Shown here in pieces: positions 17,503 to 26,567 of a DNA stretch of 64,000 nucleotides. This DNA comes from Chitinophagales bacterium (GTDB lineage Bacteria > Bacteroidota > Bacteroidia > Chitinophagales > JADJOU01). The stretch's first letter is position 1, and the number at the start of each line of letters is the position of its first letter. The notes under the pieces were generated by a model, which was not told the DNA's origin, made no database searches, and was given only the letters and a program-made list of their open reading frames with translations. Position numbers and translations under genes: made by a program. The stretch covers positions 124,001 through 188,000 of the forward strand of contig JAEUUY010000006.1 in the NCBI GenBank assembly GCA_016787225.1. Reading direction: 5' to 3'.

Positions 17503-18800
17503 ACCATCGGTTTTCACTAATATGTCTCACATTATGCTATCTCATAATGTTTTATACTGGTTCTTTTTTTTATCCAAAATGGAACAAAGGCGGTAGCGAA
17601 GCAACCTTGTCGTGGGATGTATCAGGTTACTATATGTATTTACCTGCAATTTTTATTTATGGCGATTTAAAAGAGTGTAAATTTCAAACTGAAATAGGTG
17701 AAAAATACTCTCCTACACCCCATTTTGAACAAGCTCGCTTATACAACCATACTACTGGCCGAATTATGCAATATACCTATGGTCAAGCAATTGCCATGGC
17801 TCCATTTTTTTTCTTAGCTCATATCTATAACGTTTGCTCTCAGTTATATCCATCTGATGGCTTTTCCTACCCTTATCAGGTATGCATAGGCTTAGGTATG
17901 TTTTGCTATTCTCTGATAGCGCTATTATTTTTAAGAAAAATCTTATTACAATATTTTAGTGATAAGACAACGGGGATTTTATTAGTTTTTACTCTTGCTG
18001 GCAGCCCTCTTCTCAACTACCTCTCTATTGACCAAGCACAGGCGAATCCATTTTTATTCTTTTTATACACTTTAATCATTTATCTATCTATAAATTTTTA
18101 TGCATCTCCTAGTTTTTACAAATGTATATCCCTTTCTATTTTATGTGGCTTTGCCACTATTATCCGACCGACAGATATCATTTGTATTCTCATCCCCTTA
18201 TTGTGGGGTGTAAATAATCTTACCGACTTTAAACATCGAGTTTCGTTCTGGATTTCAAAAATAAAATGGGTACTTATAGCTATTATTCCCTTCATATTAT
18301 TTGCTGCATTGCAAATGAGCTATTGGCAATATGTTCTTGGAGAATGGGTGGTTTATCCTTATCAGAATCAAGGTTTTTCTTGGCTAAGACCACACTTTTT
18401 TTCATACTTCTTTAGCCCGAAATCTGGTTTTCTCGCATATAGCCCTAGTATGATATTAGCATATATAGGATTGCTATATTATGTTCGTAATGGGAGAGAG
18501 CGATGGACAATTCTTGCCCTCATATTTATTTCTCACTACATTATAGCGGCTTGGGATGGTGTAGACTATGGGTGGTACTCCGGTCGCGCCATGATTCAGT
18601 ATTTTCCTTTATTGGCGTTTCCTTTAGCCACATTAATAGAAAAGTCATTACAAAAAACTTACACTAAAATAGTCTTTGTCTTGTACTTTCTTTTTTCCGT
18701 CTACTTTAATATATGGTGGACCTATCATATTCATAAGGGAAACATTGGAGCTATGAATCTCACAAAAACAGAATATTTACTGAATATAGGGAGATGGTAA
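17481..18800 (+). CDS. Polytopic membrane protein, glycosyltransferase-like
   Basis: 439 residues with roughly ten hydrophobic helices and a conserved-looking periplasmic first loop (LSWDVSGYYMYLPAIFIYGD), the layout of GT-C fold lipid-linked sugar transferases. No catalytic motif could be fixed with confidence, so the function is left open. It begins inside the thioredoxin-like gene and stops three bases before the convergent queA. An alternative later start at an internal Met would remove the first helix and is less likely. Confidence 0.65.
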   Translation: MVRFNQINHRFSLICLTLCYLIMFYTGSFFYPKWNKGGSEATLSWDVSGYYMYLPAIFIYGDLKECKFQTEIGEKYSPTPHFEQARLYNHTTGRIMQYTYGQAIAMAPFFFLAHIYNVCSQLYPSDGFSYPYQVCIGLGMFCYSLIALLFLRKILLQYFSDKTTGILLVFTLAGSPLLNYLSIDQAQANPFLFFLYTLIIYLSINFYASPSFYKCISLSILCGFATIIRPTDIICILIPLLWGVNNLTDFKHRVSFWISKIKWVLIAIIPFILFAALQMSYWQYVLGEWVVYPYQNQGFSWLRPHFFSYFFSPKSGFLAYSPSMILAYIGLLYYVRNGRERWTILALIFISHYIIAAWDGVDYGWYSGRAMIQYFPLLAFPLATLIEKSLQKTYTKIVFVLYFLFSVYFNIWWTYHIHKGNIGAMNLTKTEYLLNIGRW

Positions 18801-18803
18801 TGG

Positions 18804-19865
18804 TTAAAGTATGAGCATGCTATCCCCAAACGAATAAAATTTAAAATCATTTTCCAAAGCTATTTTATATAGGCTTACAAGGTCACTTTTTGCTTTTTTT
18901 TGCTCTAAAAACGCCTGCACCAGAGCCATAAGGCTCGACTTTGGCACATGAAAATTTGTAATTAATATATCCGCTATTTTAAACTGAAAGCCTGGCATGA
19001 TGAAGAGATCGGTGCTAGTTAAAATATTACTGCTATAATCTACGTCTAATAATGATTCTTGTTGAGATTCGAGCGTTCTTATGGCAGTTGTCCCAACGGC
19101 AATTACTGGACGCCTTTTATCTTTAGCTTGTCTTATTTTGACTATAGTGGTTTCTGGGATAGAAATAGGTTCTGTGTGTAGTTTTCTATTTGTAATATTT
19201 TCTTCCGATACCTCAGCAAATGTGCCCATACCCACATGCAAAGTCACTTCTGCTTTTTCTATATTCTTTTTTATCATTTTGTCGAATACTCTCTGTGTAA
19301 AATGCAATGATGCCGTAGGTGCTGCCACAGATTTCATTTCATTAGCATAGATAGTTTGATAACGATTTCTTAGTGTGTTTTCATCCATATCTAATTTGCC
19401 AAGATATTTTGGTGTAGGCGTAGTGCCATATTTTACTAGCAATTCTGGCAATAGCTCAACATTAAATTTTGGTTTTAAATAAAAATACTGTTGATTCTGC
19501 CTCACTATCTCGAATTCGTAATTCTCAAGTATAAGCACTCTGCCTGGAATTACTTTTTTATTTACGATGGTAGCTATTGTCCCATCGGCTTGTATTCCTT
19601 CATTGAGTAAAACTAATCCTTCAACTTTTCCACCCGTGTCCTTTATGAAAAAAACTCTAGCGGGAATGACCCCAGTATTATTCATCACCATCAAACTATT
19701 TTCTGGTAAGTACTCGGTGAGGTTATAAAATTTATCAAAAATCACCTCATCTGTCTTCGTGTTATATACGAATAAGTTTGCCTCATCTCTAGGTTCAGCA
19801 GGATGCCTGCCGATATTAGTTTCATTTATTGGATAGTCAAATTGGCTTAAAGGGTGCTGGTTCAT
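18804..19865 (-). CDS. queA: S-adenosylmethionine:tRNA ribosyltransferase-isomerase
   Basis: Penultimate enzyme of queuosine synthesis; moves the ribosyl part of SAM to 7-aminomethyl-7-deazaguanine in tRNA. Diagnostic motifs: FDYPINETNIGRHPAEPRDE at the N-terminus, SVAAPTASLHFTQ, VTLHVGMGTFAEV, HTEPISIP and ITNFHVPKSSL. The 353-residue length fits. It stands alone on the minus strand, converging with the membrane protein gene and followed upstream by the ECF sigma gene in the same direction. Confidence 0.95.
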   Translation of the reverse strand: MNQHPLSQFDYPINETNIGRHPAEPRDEANLFVYNTKTDEVIFDKFYNLTEYLPENSLMVMNNTGVIPARVFFIKDTGGKVEGLVLLNEGIQADGTIATIVNKKVIPGRVLILENYEFEIVRQNQQYFYLKPKFNVELLPELLVKYGTTPTPKYLGKLDMDENTLRNRYQTIYANEMKSVAAPTASLHFTQRVFDKMIKKNIEKAEVTLHVGMGTFAEVSEENITNRKLHTEPISIPETTIVKIRQAKDKRRPVIAVGTTAIRTLESQQESLLDVDYSSNILTSTDLFIMPGFQFKIADILITNFHVPKSSLMALVQAFLEQKKAKSDLVSLYKIALENDFKFYSFGDSMLIL

Positions 19866-19946
19866 AAATAGCCAAAGCTATTTAAATTAAAAATTGTTAG
19901 TCAAAAAATTGTTTAGGACTACTGCCTATCAATATAATTAATAGCG

Positions 19947-20528
19947 CTACTTCCCTTTCTTAATTAGCTTGCGCAAATTAATTAATGCATAACGCATACG
20001 ACCAAGAGCGGTATTGATATTCGTACCCGTCATATCGGCTATTTCTTTAAAGCTATAATCATAATAATGTCGAAATACTATTATTTCTCGTTGTTCATCG
20101 GGCAATAGTTCAAGGTATTTTGATATATCAATAGATTCTTCATCGCTTATAATCTGATCTTCCTTGTATGATTCCTCAATGGAGACATTATCTAAAATAT
20201 CATACTCTGGATTATCGTTTGCAACGATTTTTTCCTTTTGATTCTTACGAAAGTGATCCATACACAGGTTATGTGCTATACGCATAACCCATGGTATAAA
20301 TTTTCCTTCTTCAGCATACTTTTCCTCTTTAAGCTTATGCAAGACTTTTATAAAGGTATCTTGAAATATATCATCGGCCACCTCGTGGTCTTTAACTATG
20401 ATATAAATGGACGTGTAAACTTTGTCTTTGTGCTTTAAGAAAAGTGCTTCAAAGGCGGTATCATCTCCGCTAATGTATTGGTGGATAAGATCAATATCCT
20501 GCATTGCTACCTTGGTTCTCATACTCAA
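19947..20528 (-). CDS. ECF-type RNA polymerase sigma factor
   Basis: Sigma-70 family group IV. Region 2 covers about residues 15-85 (AFEALFLKHKDKVYTSIYII, DDIFQDTFIKVL, WVMRIAHNLCMDHFRKN); region 4 covers 130-190 (LLPDEQREIIVFRHYYDYSFKEIA with the HTH). An acidic linker rich in Asp, Glu and Ser separates them. No anti-sigma or SusCD partner lies next to it, so its regulon cannot be guessed. The start is ambiguous among MSMRT, MRTKV and MQDID within the first nine residues. Confidence 0.9.
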   Translation of the reverse strand: MSMRTKVAMQDIDLIHQYISGDDTAFEALFLKHKDKVYTSIYIIVKDHEVADDIFQDTFIKVLHKLKEEKYAEEGKFIPWVMRIAHNLCMDHFRKNQKEKIVANDNPEYDILDNVSIEESYKEDQIISDEESIDISKYLELLPDEQREIIVFRHYYDYSFKEIADMTGTNINTALGRMRYALINLRKLIKKGK

Positions 20529-20762
20529 ACGTTTTTTAGAAAGTGAATAAATAATTTTATGAGTAGAGGTTCTAAACCATAGGCAATTTTCTTATTTTAA
20601 ATTTTACAATCACAAAAATAATACAATTTTATGACAATAGGATATATTTTTTTTCGAATTAGTTTAATTTCAAAACGAATATTGTGTTAATTTATTGTAA
20701 TTATTTTCAATCATCCTTAATTTCCTTAGTGAGTTTTTTAAATTAAAATTCAATTTGTTGAA

Positions 20763-20770
20763 TAACTTTG
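20763..20770 (+). promoter_or_regulatory. Bacteroidota -7 box of uvrA
   Basis: TAACTTTG fits the TAnnTTTG consensus of the primary Bacteroidota sigma factor. Because it lies downstream of the most upstream possible uvrA start (20755), it supports the ATG at 20785. No clear TTTG -33 box was found at the right spacing. Confidence 0.5.
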
Positions 20771-20784
20771 TAGTTTTTCATTTT

Positions 20785-23535
20785 ATGCAAGATATTCAGA
20801 TAAAAGGCGCTAAAACACATAACCTCAAAAATATTGATGTTACTATACCGCGTAATAAACTGGTGGTAATAACCGGTGTATCTGGATCTGGGAAATCATC
20901 GCTCACAATAGACACCCTTTATGCTGAGGGTCAAAGAAAATATATCGAAAGCCTCTCAAGTTACGCTCGTCAATTTCTGCAAAGGATGAATAAACCCGAT
21001 GTAGAATACATAAAAGGATTGTGCCCTGCCATAGCGATAGAACAAAAAGTAGCAGGAGCCACAAATCGATCGACCGTAGGTACAATGACTGAAATATATG
21101 ACTACCTCCGACTATTGTATGCACGAATTGGGAAAACCTATTCTCCTAAATCAGGTAAATTAGTTAGTAAAGACGAGGTTTCAGACGTTGTGAATTTTTT
21201 AAAAGAACAAAACCAATCAGAAAAATGGTTTTTGGGATTTGAGATCAAACTAGATAAATCTATAGAACAACAATTAACCGTATTGTTATCAAAGGGTTTT
21301 CAAAGAGTTTATCGCAAAAATTCGTTTGAAAAAATTGAAGATATTTTAGAGACTTTGTCTGATTGGAAAAAAGAAAAAACCATTGTGGTTGTAGTTCAAA
21401 GATTTTCTTTATCGGATGAATCAAACGAAGATTTCTACCAACAACTCGCAGATAGCATTCAATCTTGTTTTGAAGAAACGCATGGGGAATGTATTGTGTT
21501 CAATATTGATCAAAAAATATCTCATCATTTCAATAATCGCTTTGAAGCAGATGGAATCATTTTTGAATTGCCAAGTCCTCAATTCTTTAATTTCAACAAC
21601 TCTTATGGCGCTTGCCAAAATTGCGAAGGAATGGGCAATGTATTGGGCATTGATGAAGATTTAGTCATACCAGATAAAACTCGAACCTTGTTCGAAGAAT
21701 GCGTGACACCATGGAAAGGAGCAAAATCGAAAGAATATCATACTGCCTTCATTAAAAAGGCTGAAGCCAATGGTTTTCCTATTCATAGACCCTATCATTT
21801 ATTGACAAAAAAAGAACTAGAACTATTGTGGGACGGGAATAAGTCCACGAAAGGAATCAATGATTTCTTTAAAATGGTCGAGAGTAATTTATATAAAATT
21901 GAATACAGAATTCTATATTCTCGATATCGAGGCAAGAGCCTATGCAAAGAGTGTTCTGGTCATCGCATTCGTAAAGATGCTTTTAATGTTAAAATTCAAA
22001 ACACACATATTGGAGAGCTGCTGTCCATGTCTATTTGGGAACTGATTGATTTTATAGGGAAACTTAAATTAAGTCCCACCGATACGGAGATATCCAAGAG
22101 AATATTATTTGAAATTGAGTATAGACTAGGTTTTATGAATGATGTCGGCTTAGGATATCTTTCTCTCAATAGACTGGCAAACTCTCTCAGCGGAGGAGAA
22201 TGCCAACGAATCAATTTGACACGCACCCTTGGAAGCAATTTAACGGATTCGATGTATATTCTTGATGAGCCTTCTATTGGCTTGCACCCTCGAGATACTA
22301 AAAGATTAATTACTTTTTTGAGAAAATTGCGCGATTTAAACAACACTGTTATCGTCGTCGAACATGAAGAAGACATTATTCGAGCTAGTGACTATATTAT
22401 TGACATTGGCCCTAAAGCTGGCGTGCATGGAGGAAGCGTGGTTTATCAAGGAGATTTTGATAAATTATCTTCCGATAAAAACAGTTTGACGACTCAATAT
22501 CTCACTCAAATAGAGCAAGTCAGACGAACAGAACATTTTCATGGTTTTAGAAAATATATTGAGATTATCGGTGCTAGTCATCACAATCTAAAAAATATCG
22601 ATGTTAAGATTCCTTTGAATTGCATTACAGTGGTTTCAGGTGTTTCTGGATCAGGAAAAACCACTTTGATTAAAAAGATTCTTTATCCAGCTTTAATGCT
22701 CAAGCTTGGAAATCCTGTATATAAACCCGGTCTTCACAATGAGATAAAAGGGGATATAAAGAGTATAGAACATGTCGAACTTATTGACCAAAATCCACTT
22801 GGGCGCAGCAGCCGAAGCAATCCTGTTACCTATGTCAAAGCTTATGATGCTATTCGAGATTTATTCGCCAATTTGCCTGCATCAAAACTACTTAAACTTG
22901 CGCCTAAAGATTTTTCATTTAATGTAGTAGGCGGTAGATGCGAAAGTTGCAAAGGGGATGGCGTACAAGTCGTATCTATGCAGTTTCTAGCAGATGTAGA
23001 ACTGGTCTGTGATGAATGTAAAGGCAAGCGATTTCAGTCACACGTCTTAGATGTCGTGTATCAAGATAAAAATATTTTTGATGTTCTTGAAATGACCATT
23101 GAAGATGCTGTAAAATTTTTCCACGGTCATAAATCAATCGTAGAAAAAATTAAACCTTTGGAGGAAATAGGTCTTGGCTACTTAAAATTAGGCCAATCAA
23201 GTTCTACCCTTAGTGGCGGTGAGGCACAGCGTGTCAAATTAGCCAGTTATTTAGCTAAGAACACTGGCATGGCCAAGCACATTTTCATCTTTGATGAACC
23301 GACTACAGGTCTGCATTTCTATGATGTTCAGAAACTATTAATCGCTATGGAAAAATTAGTGCGGAATGGACATTCTGTTATCGTCATAGAGCACAATATG
23401 GATATAATTCGCAATGCGGATTATATTATAGATTTAGGCCCAGAAGGTGGGGAAGGTGGAGGATCTTTGATTTTCCAAGGATCGGTTTCTGACCTAAAAA
23501 ATTCTAAATCAAGCCATACCGCACGATTTATCTAA
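20785..23535 (+). CDS. uvrA: Excinuclease ABC subunit A
   Basis: DNA-damage recognition ATPase of nucleotide excision repair. Two ABC modules: Walker [18 protein letters not shown] near residue 33 and [17 protein letters not shown] in the second half; signatures LSGGECQRI and LSGGEAQRV; Walker [16 protein letters not shown] and [15 protein letters not shown]. Zinc-binding CxxC pairs are seen in CQNCEG, CKECSG and in CESCKG/CDECKG. The ATG at 20785 is chosen over 20755 because a -7 box overlaps the earlier start and because homologues begin with the [16 protein letters not shown] block. 916 residues, a normal UvrA. Monocistronic by spacing. Confidence 0.95.
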   Translation: MQDIQIKGAKTHNLKNIDVTIPRNKLVVITGVSGSGKSSLTIDTLYAEGQRKYIESLSSYARQFLQRMNKPDVEYIKGLCPAIAIEQKVAGATNRSTVGTMTEIYDYLRLLYARIGKTYSPKSGKLVSKDEVSDVVNFLKEQNQSEKWFLGFEIKLDKSIEQQLTVLLSKGFQRVYRKNSFEKIEDILETLSDWKKEKTIVVVVQRFSLSDESNEDFYQQLADSIQSCFEETHGECIVFNIDQKISHHFNNRFEADGIIFELPSPQFFNFNNSYGACQNCEGMGNVLGIDEDLVIPDKTRTLFEECVTPWKGAKSKEYHTAFIKKAEANGFPIHRPYHLLTKKELELLWDGNKSTKGINDFFKMVESNLYKIEYRILYSRYRGKSLCKECSGHRIRKDAFNVKIQNTHIGELLSMSIWELIDFIGKLKLSPTDTEISKRILFEIEYRLGFMNDVGLGYLSLNRLANSLSGGECQRINLTRTLGSNLTDSMYILDEPSIGLHPRDTKRLITFLRKLRDLNNTVIVVEHEEDIIRASDYIIDIGPKAGVHGGSVVYQGDFDKLSSDKNSLTTQYLTQIEQVRRTEHFHGFRKYIEIIGASHHNLKNIDVKIPLNCITVVSGVSGSGKTTLIKKILYPALMLKLGNPVYKPGLHNEIKGDIKSIEHVELIDQNPLGRSSRSNPVTYVKAYDAIRDLFANLPASKLLKLAPKDFSFNVVGGRCESCKGDGVQVVSMQFLADVELVCDECKGKRFQSHVLDVVYQDKNIFDVLEMTIEDAVKFFHGHKSIVEKIKPLEEIGLGYLKLGQSSSTLSGGEAQRVKLASYLAKNTGMAKHIFIFDEPTTGLHFYDVQKLLIAMEKLVRNGHSVIVIEHNMDIIRNADYIIDLGPEGGEGGGSLIFQGSVSDLKNSKSSHTARFI

Positions 23536-23597
23536 AGTTAAACATTTATTAATCGCTTTTTCCACATTTTTTATTAATTTCGTCTTCTAAAATCTAC

Positions 23598-24518
23598 ATG
23601 AAGAAAGGATTTTTAATTTTATTTTTCGGATTAAGCATAACGCTTTTTAGCCAAACACACGAACTTGGTGGAGGCATAGGTTTTGCCTACTATTTTGGCG
23701 ACCTGAATATTGTTAATCACAACAGGCATCCTTTTACATTTATCACTGAGTCTTTTAATCCCAAAAATTATAAGATGGCTTATTCTTTGAGCTATCGTTA
23801 TAATTTTTTAAATCGATTTAGCCTTGGTGCAAACTTTAATCACCTCTACCTGTCTGGCTACGATTCTGACAATAAATCCAAAGAGATTTATGACGAAGAG
23901 TGGTCAAGGCTTGTTCGCAATTTAAGTTTTCACACTGCTGTTAACTCTTTATCTATAGATGTGCGCTACGAACACTTTAGAACAGAAGATGCCTGGGGCA
24001 CCTCATACAACCGTGAATATAATAGCTGGGTTGTTTCCCCTTATGCCGCAGCAGGTTTGGGTATATTTAGTTTTAACCCCAAAACATGGTATAAGGGTGA
24101 AGAAATAGAATTACAGCCATTAGGGACCGAAGGTCAAGGTATTAAGCCCTATGGTCAAAAATACAGCTTGACTGGACTAATTTTGCCATTATCATTAGGA
24201 ATACGCTTTATCGAACCTGGTAGAGTTTATTCTATTGGCATAGATTTTACTTATACTTATACCTTTACCGACTATCTGGATGATGTCAGCAGTAAGTCTT
24301 ATGTAGATCCTTCGGTGTTTCGAAATAACTATGACCCAAGTAAAGCGGATTTGGTTATCGCATTATCTAACAGAAATCCCGAATCTCGATATCCTGGAGT
24401 AATCGGCAGCCCTGAAGACATCAGAGGCAACCCTTCACAAAGCGATGCCTACCTATCTGGCCAAGTGCGCTTTACCGTTTTCTTAGACGCTTTTCAGCAA
24501 AAGTATTGGAGATTTTAG
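23598..24518 (+). CDS. DUF6089-type outer-membrane protein
   Basis: 306 residues with a signal peptide (MKKGFLILFFGLSITLFSQ) and alternating aromatic beta strands. The N-terminal block HELGGGIGFAYYFGDLN and the later LSYRYNFLNRFSLG are typical of the DUF6089 family of Bacteroidota. A beta-barrel-like outer-membrane location is inferred. Function unknown. It starts 60 bases after uvrA and converges with the NlpC/P60 gene. Confidence 0.75.
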   Translation: MKKGFLILFFGLSITLFSQTHELGGGIGFAYYFGDLNIVNHNRHPFTFITESFNPKNYKMAYSLSYRYNFLNRFSLGANFNHLYLSGYDSDNKSKEIYDEEWSRLVRNLSFHTAVNSLSIDVRYEHFRTEDAWGTSYNREYNSWVVSPYAAAGLGIFSFNPKTWYKGEEIELQPLGTEGQGIKPYGQKYSLTGLILPLSLGIRFIEPGRVYSIGIDFTYTYTFTDYLDDVSSKSYVDPSVFRNNYDPSKADLVIALSNRNPESRYPGVIGSPEDIRGNPSQSDAYLSGQVRFTVFLDAFQQKYWRF

Positions 24519-24530
24519 GAGGACTTTGTC

Positions 24531-25073
24531 TCACGGTTTTCTAATCCTAGCTATAAAAGAGAATCTTTTTTTATAATATTCTTCTTCTAATGAGTTTATT
24601 ATTACTCCTTGGCTCGTACTAGCATGCACAAATTTATTATTTGCCAAATAAATCCCTACATGAGAGATTTTCGAATTTTGATTGATTGAGAAAAAAACTA
24701 AATCGCCTTCTTGTGCCTCTGACTTTTGTATTTTTTTTCCCTGTTCTGCCAGTTTAGCAGAAGGAAAATAATAGGTTTGCGGAAAACGATAAACCTCTCG
24801 CAATAAAGTACAACTAAAATTAGAGCAGTCTACGCCCGATTTTGTCTTTCCTCCAAACTTATATGGTACACCCCTCCATTCCTCAATAAATTCGTATAAA
24901 GCTTCATCATAAACGCTCTGACCTATTATTTTGCTATACTTTTCTAATAGGCTCTTTTTATTTGTACTTGAGGTTTCTCTGGGCGTAGCAGGTTTTGATT
25001 TTTTCTTAAAAATGCTACAAGAGTTCATATAAAGAAGAAAGCAAATACTAAAAAAATAGATAATTCTATTCAT
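24531..25073 (-). CDS. NlpC/P60 family lipoprotein endopeptidase
   Basis: Papain-like peptidase that cuts within or between peptidoglycan stem peptides. The signal ends in a plausible lipobox (LYMNSC), so it should be a lipoprotein. Catalytic Cys is in GVDCSNFSC, catalytic His in SHVGIYLANNKFVHAS with a second His later, preceded by the usual WRGVPYKFGG and GDLVFF motifs. The 180-residue length matches single-domain members. Confidence 0.92.
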   Translation of the reverse strand: MNRIIYFFSICFLLYMNSCSIFKKKSKPATPRETSSTNKKSLLEKYSKIIGQSVYDEALYEFIEEWRGVPYKFGGKTKSGVDCSNFSCTLLREVYRFPQTYYFPSAKLAEQGKKIQKSEAQEGDLVFFSINQNSKISHVGIYLANNKFVHASTSQGVIINSLEEEYYKKRFSFIARIRKP

Positions 25074-25216
25074 ATAGCAAAGCTAAATCAGTATTGATTT
25101 ATAACAAAAGAAATCTAGCAACATACTACTATACTCCTGTCTATATTTTCGTGCAGATATAAATTTTGCTAGAAAAAATCAGAAGCAAATAAAACCGCTA
25201 TTGGTATAAATTGTAT

Positions 25217-25819
25217 TTAACTATAGCTATCTATGATACTATTTAAGAATTCAAATCTCGAAGAATTTAAATTATATATTGATTTTCTTCCTTCTTCTTT
25301 TTTAGAAATAAAATCAAAGGATGCTAAAAGTTTCAAGTTTTGAGATGTGATGGACTGTGATTGACCAGAAAGGTTCGCTAACTCGTTCACACTTGCGGGT
25401 CCATTTCGATCAATAATTTCTAAAAGCGCTAACCTCACTGGATTTAAAAGTAATTTCAGATACTTATACGTTTCAAATATTTTTGAATAAGCATTCTTTA
25501 ATTCAATGGCTTTAAGGTCTTCCTCGTTTCTTAATCGTGCACAAAGAGCTATCATCTTTTCTATCTCTATTCTATTTACTTGATAATACCGTTCTTTCTT
25601 TTTTGCCTTTACCTGCACTAAATCCGCTTTTTTCAATACCGATAATTGTTGACTAACAATAGCTTGATCCATATTGGTGAGTTCCACTATTTTACCTACA
25701 TTTAATGAGCTTTGATTATTAATAAGACTCAATAAATAAAATCGACTAGTGCCGCTGACCGCTCGCAATTTGAGATAAATCAATCTATATTTTTGTAGTC
25801 GTAACGGATCAAATATCAT
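25217..25819 (-). CDS. Double winged-helix ArsR-like regulator
   Basis: 200 residues containing two ArsR-type winged-helix units in one chain: residues about 14-85 (SLNVGKIVELTNMDQAIVSQQLSVL, with YYQVN in the wing) and about 115-195 (PASVNELANLSGQSQSITSQ, KSIYNLNSS). No metal-binding cysteine cluster is apparent, so it is probably not a metal sensor. It overlaps the stop of tsaB by four bases (ATGA type), indicating translational coupling. Its target is unknown. Confidence 0.75.
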   Translation of the reverse strand: MIFDPLRLQKYRLIYLKLRAVSGTSRFYLLSLINNQSSLNVGKIVELTNMDQAIVSQQLSVLKKADLVQVKAKKKERYYQVNRIEIEKMIALCARLRNEEDLKAIELKNAYSKIFETYKYLKLLLNPVRLALLEIIDRNGPASVNELANLSGQSQSITSQNLKLLASFDFISKKEEGRKSIYNLNSSRFEFLNSIIDSYS

Positions 25820-26448
25820 TTTTTAGCAATATAATTATTGACTATATACTCTGGTTCGAAGCTGCGAATATCGACAAAATCTTTGTTATTCCATTTTTCA
25901 AGCACTGCCTTTGTTAAATCTTTTGCGCTTAGCTCTATATCGTTCCCCTTTTCTAAATAATATACCCAAGGGTTTCGCGATAAATATATTTCAGTTTCGA
26001 TGTCGGTGATATGCTTGAAAAGGGTTGATGATAATTGTCTACTTTGATTTAAATGACTATAGAAATAGTTGCCTCTCCGCGCATCCATCAAAACAAAGAT
26101 ATCTGTTACATCGGTGGCTTTAACTTCGTACAAATATTTGACGTAAGCTGTAAGACCGCAAATAGCTATAAGCGGAATATCTAAGGCAAAACACAAGCCC
26201 TTAGAGGTAGATGATCCCACTCTCAGACCTGTAAATGAGCCCGGACCCTGGTTTACCGCAATAGCTGAAAGTTGTTTTATTTCAATTTTTGCCTGAATCA
26301 ACAAGTCTTGTATTACCATATTTATTTTTCTGGCATGGCTGTTTTCGTCTTGCGTTTCCTTGTAATAAGCAAGCGTCTGTTCGGAAAGAACATCTAGCAA
26401 TGAAGCAGACAATCTCTTAGTAGCTGTATCTAAAATAAGAATATACAC
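25816..26448 (-). CDS. tsaB: tRNA threonylcarbamoyladenosine biosynthesis protein TsaB
   Basis: Partner of TsaD in N6-threonylcarbamoyladenosine synthesis on ANN-decoding tRNAs. ASKHA-fold motifs: MYILILDTATKRLSASL at the start and AVNQGPGSFTGLRVG, the family signature. The 210-residue length is normal. The downstream ArsR-like gene overlaps by four bases. The region upstream is divergent to recQ. Confidence 0.93.
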   Translation of the reverse strand: MYILILDTATKRLSASLLDVLSEQTLAYYKETQDENSHARKINMVIQDLLIQAKIEIKQLSAIAVNQGPGSFTGLRVGSSTSKGLCFALDIPLIAICGLTAYVKYLYEVKATDVTDIFVLMDARRGNYFYSHLNQSRQLSSTLFKHITDIETEIYLSRNPWVYYLEKGNDIELSAKDLTKAVLEKWNNKDFVDIRSFEPEYIVNNYIAKK

Positions 26449-26524
26449 GTTGCTATTTTGGTTTACGCAAAATTATTTGTCTGCAAAATAGTGGAATGTT
26501 TTTTCTTGTTTAAACAATAATTTA

Positions 26525-26554
26525 TTTGTGTTTGTTAAAAAAATATTATCTTTA
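26525..26554 (+). promoter_or_regulatory. Candidate recQ promoter
   Basis: TTTG at 26525-26528 and TATCTTTA at 26547-26554 with an 18-base spacer match the Bacteroidota -33/-7 pattern (TTTG and TAnnTTTG) except for the last base. The recQ ATG lies 14 bases beyond. Confidence 0.5.
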
Positions 26555-26567
26555 GAGTCGAAATTTG

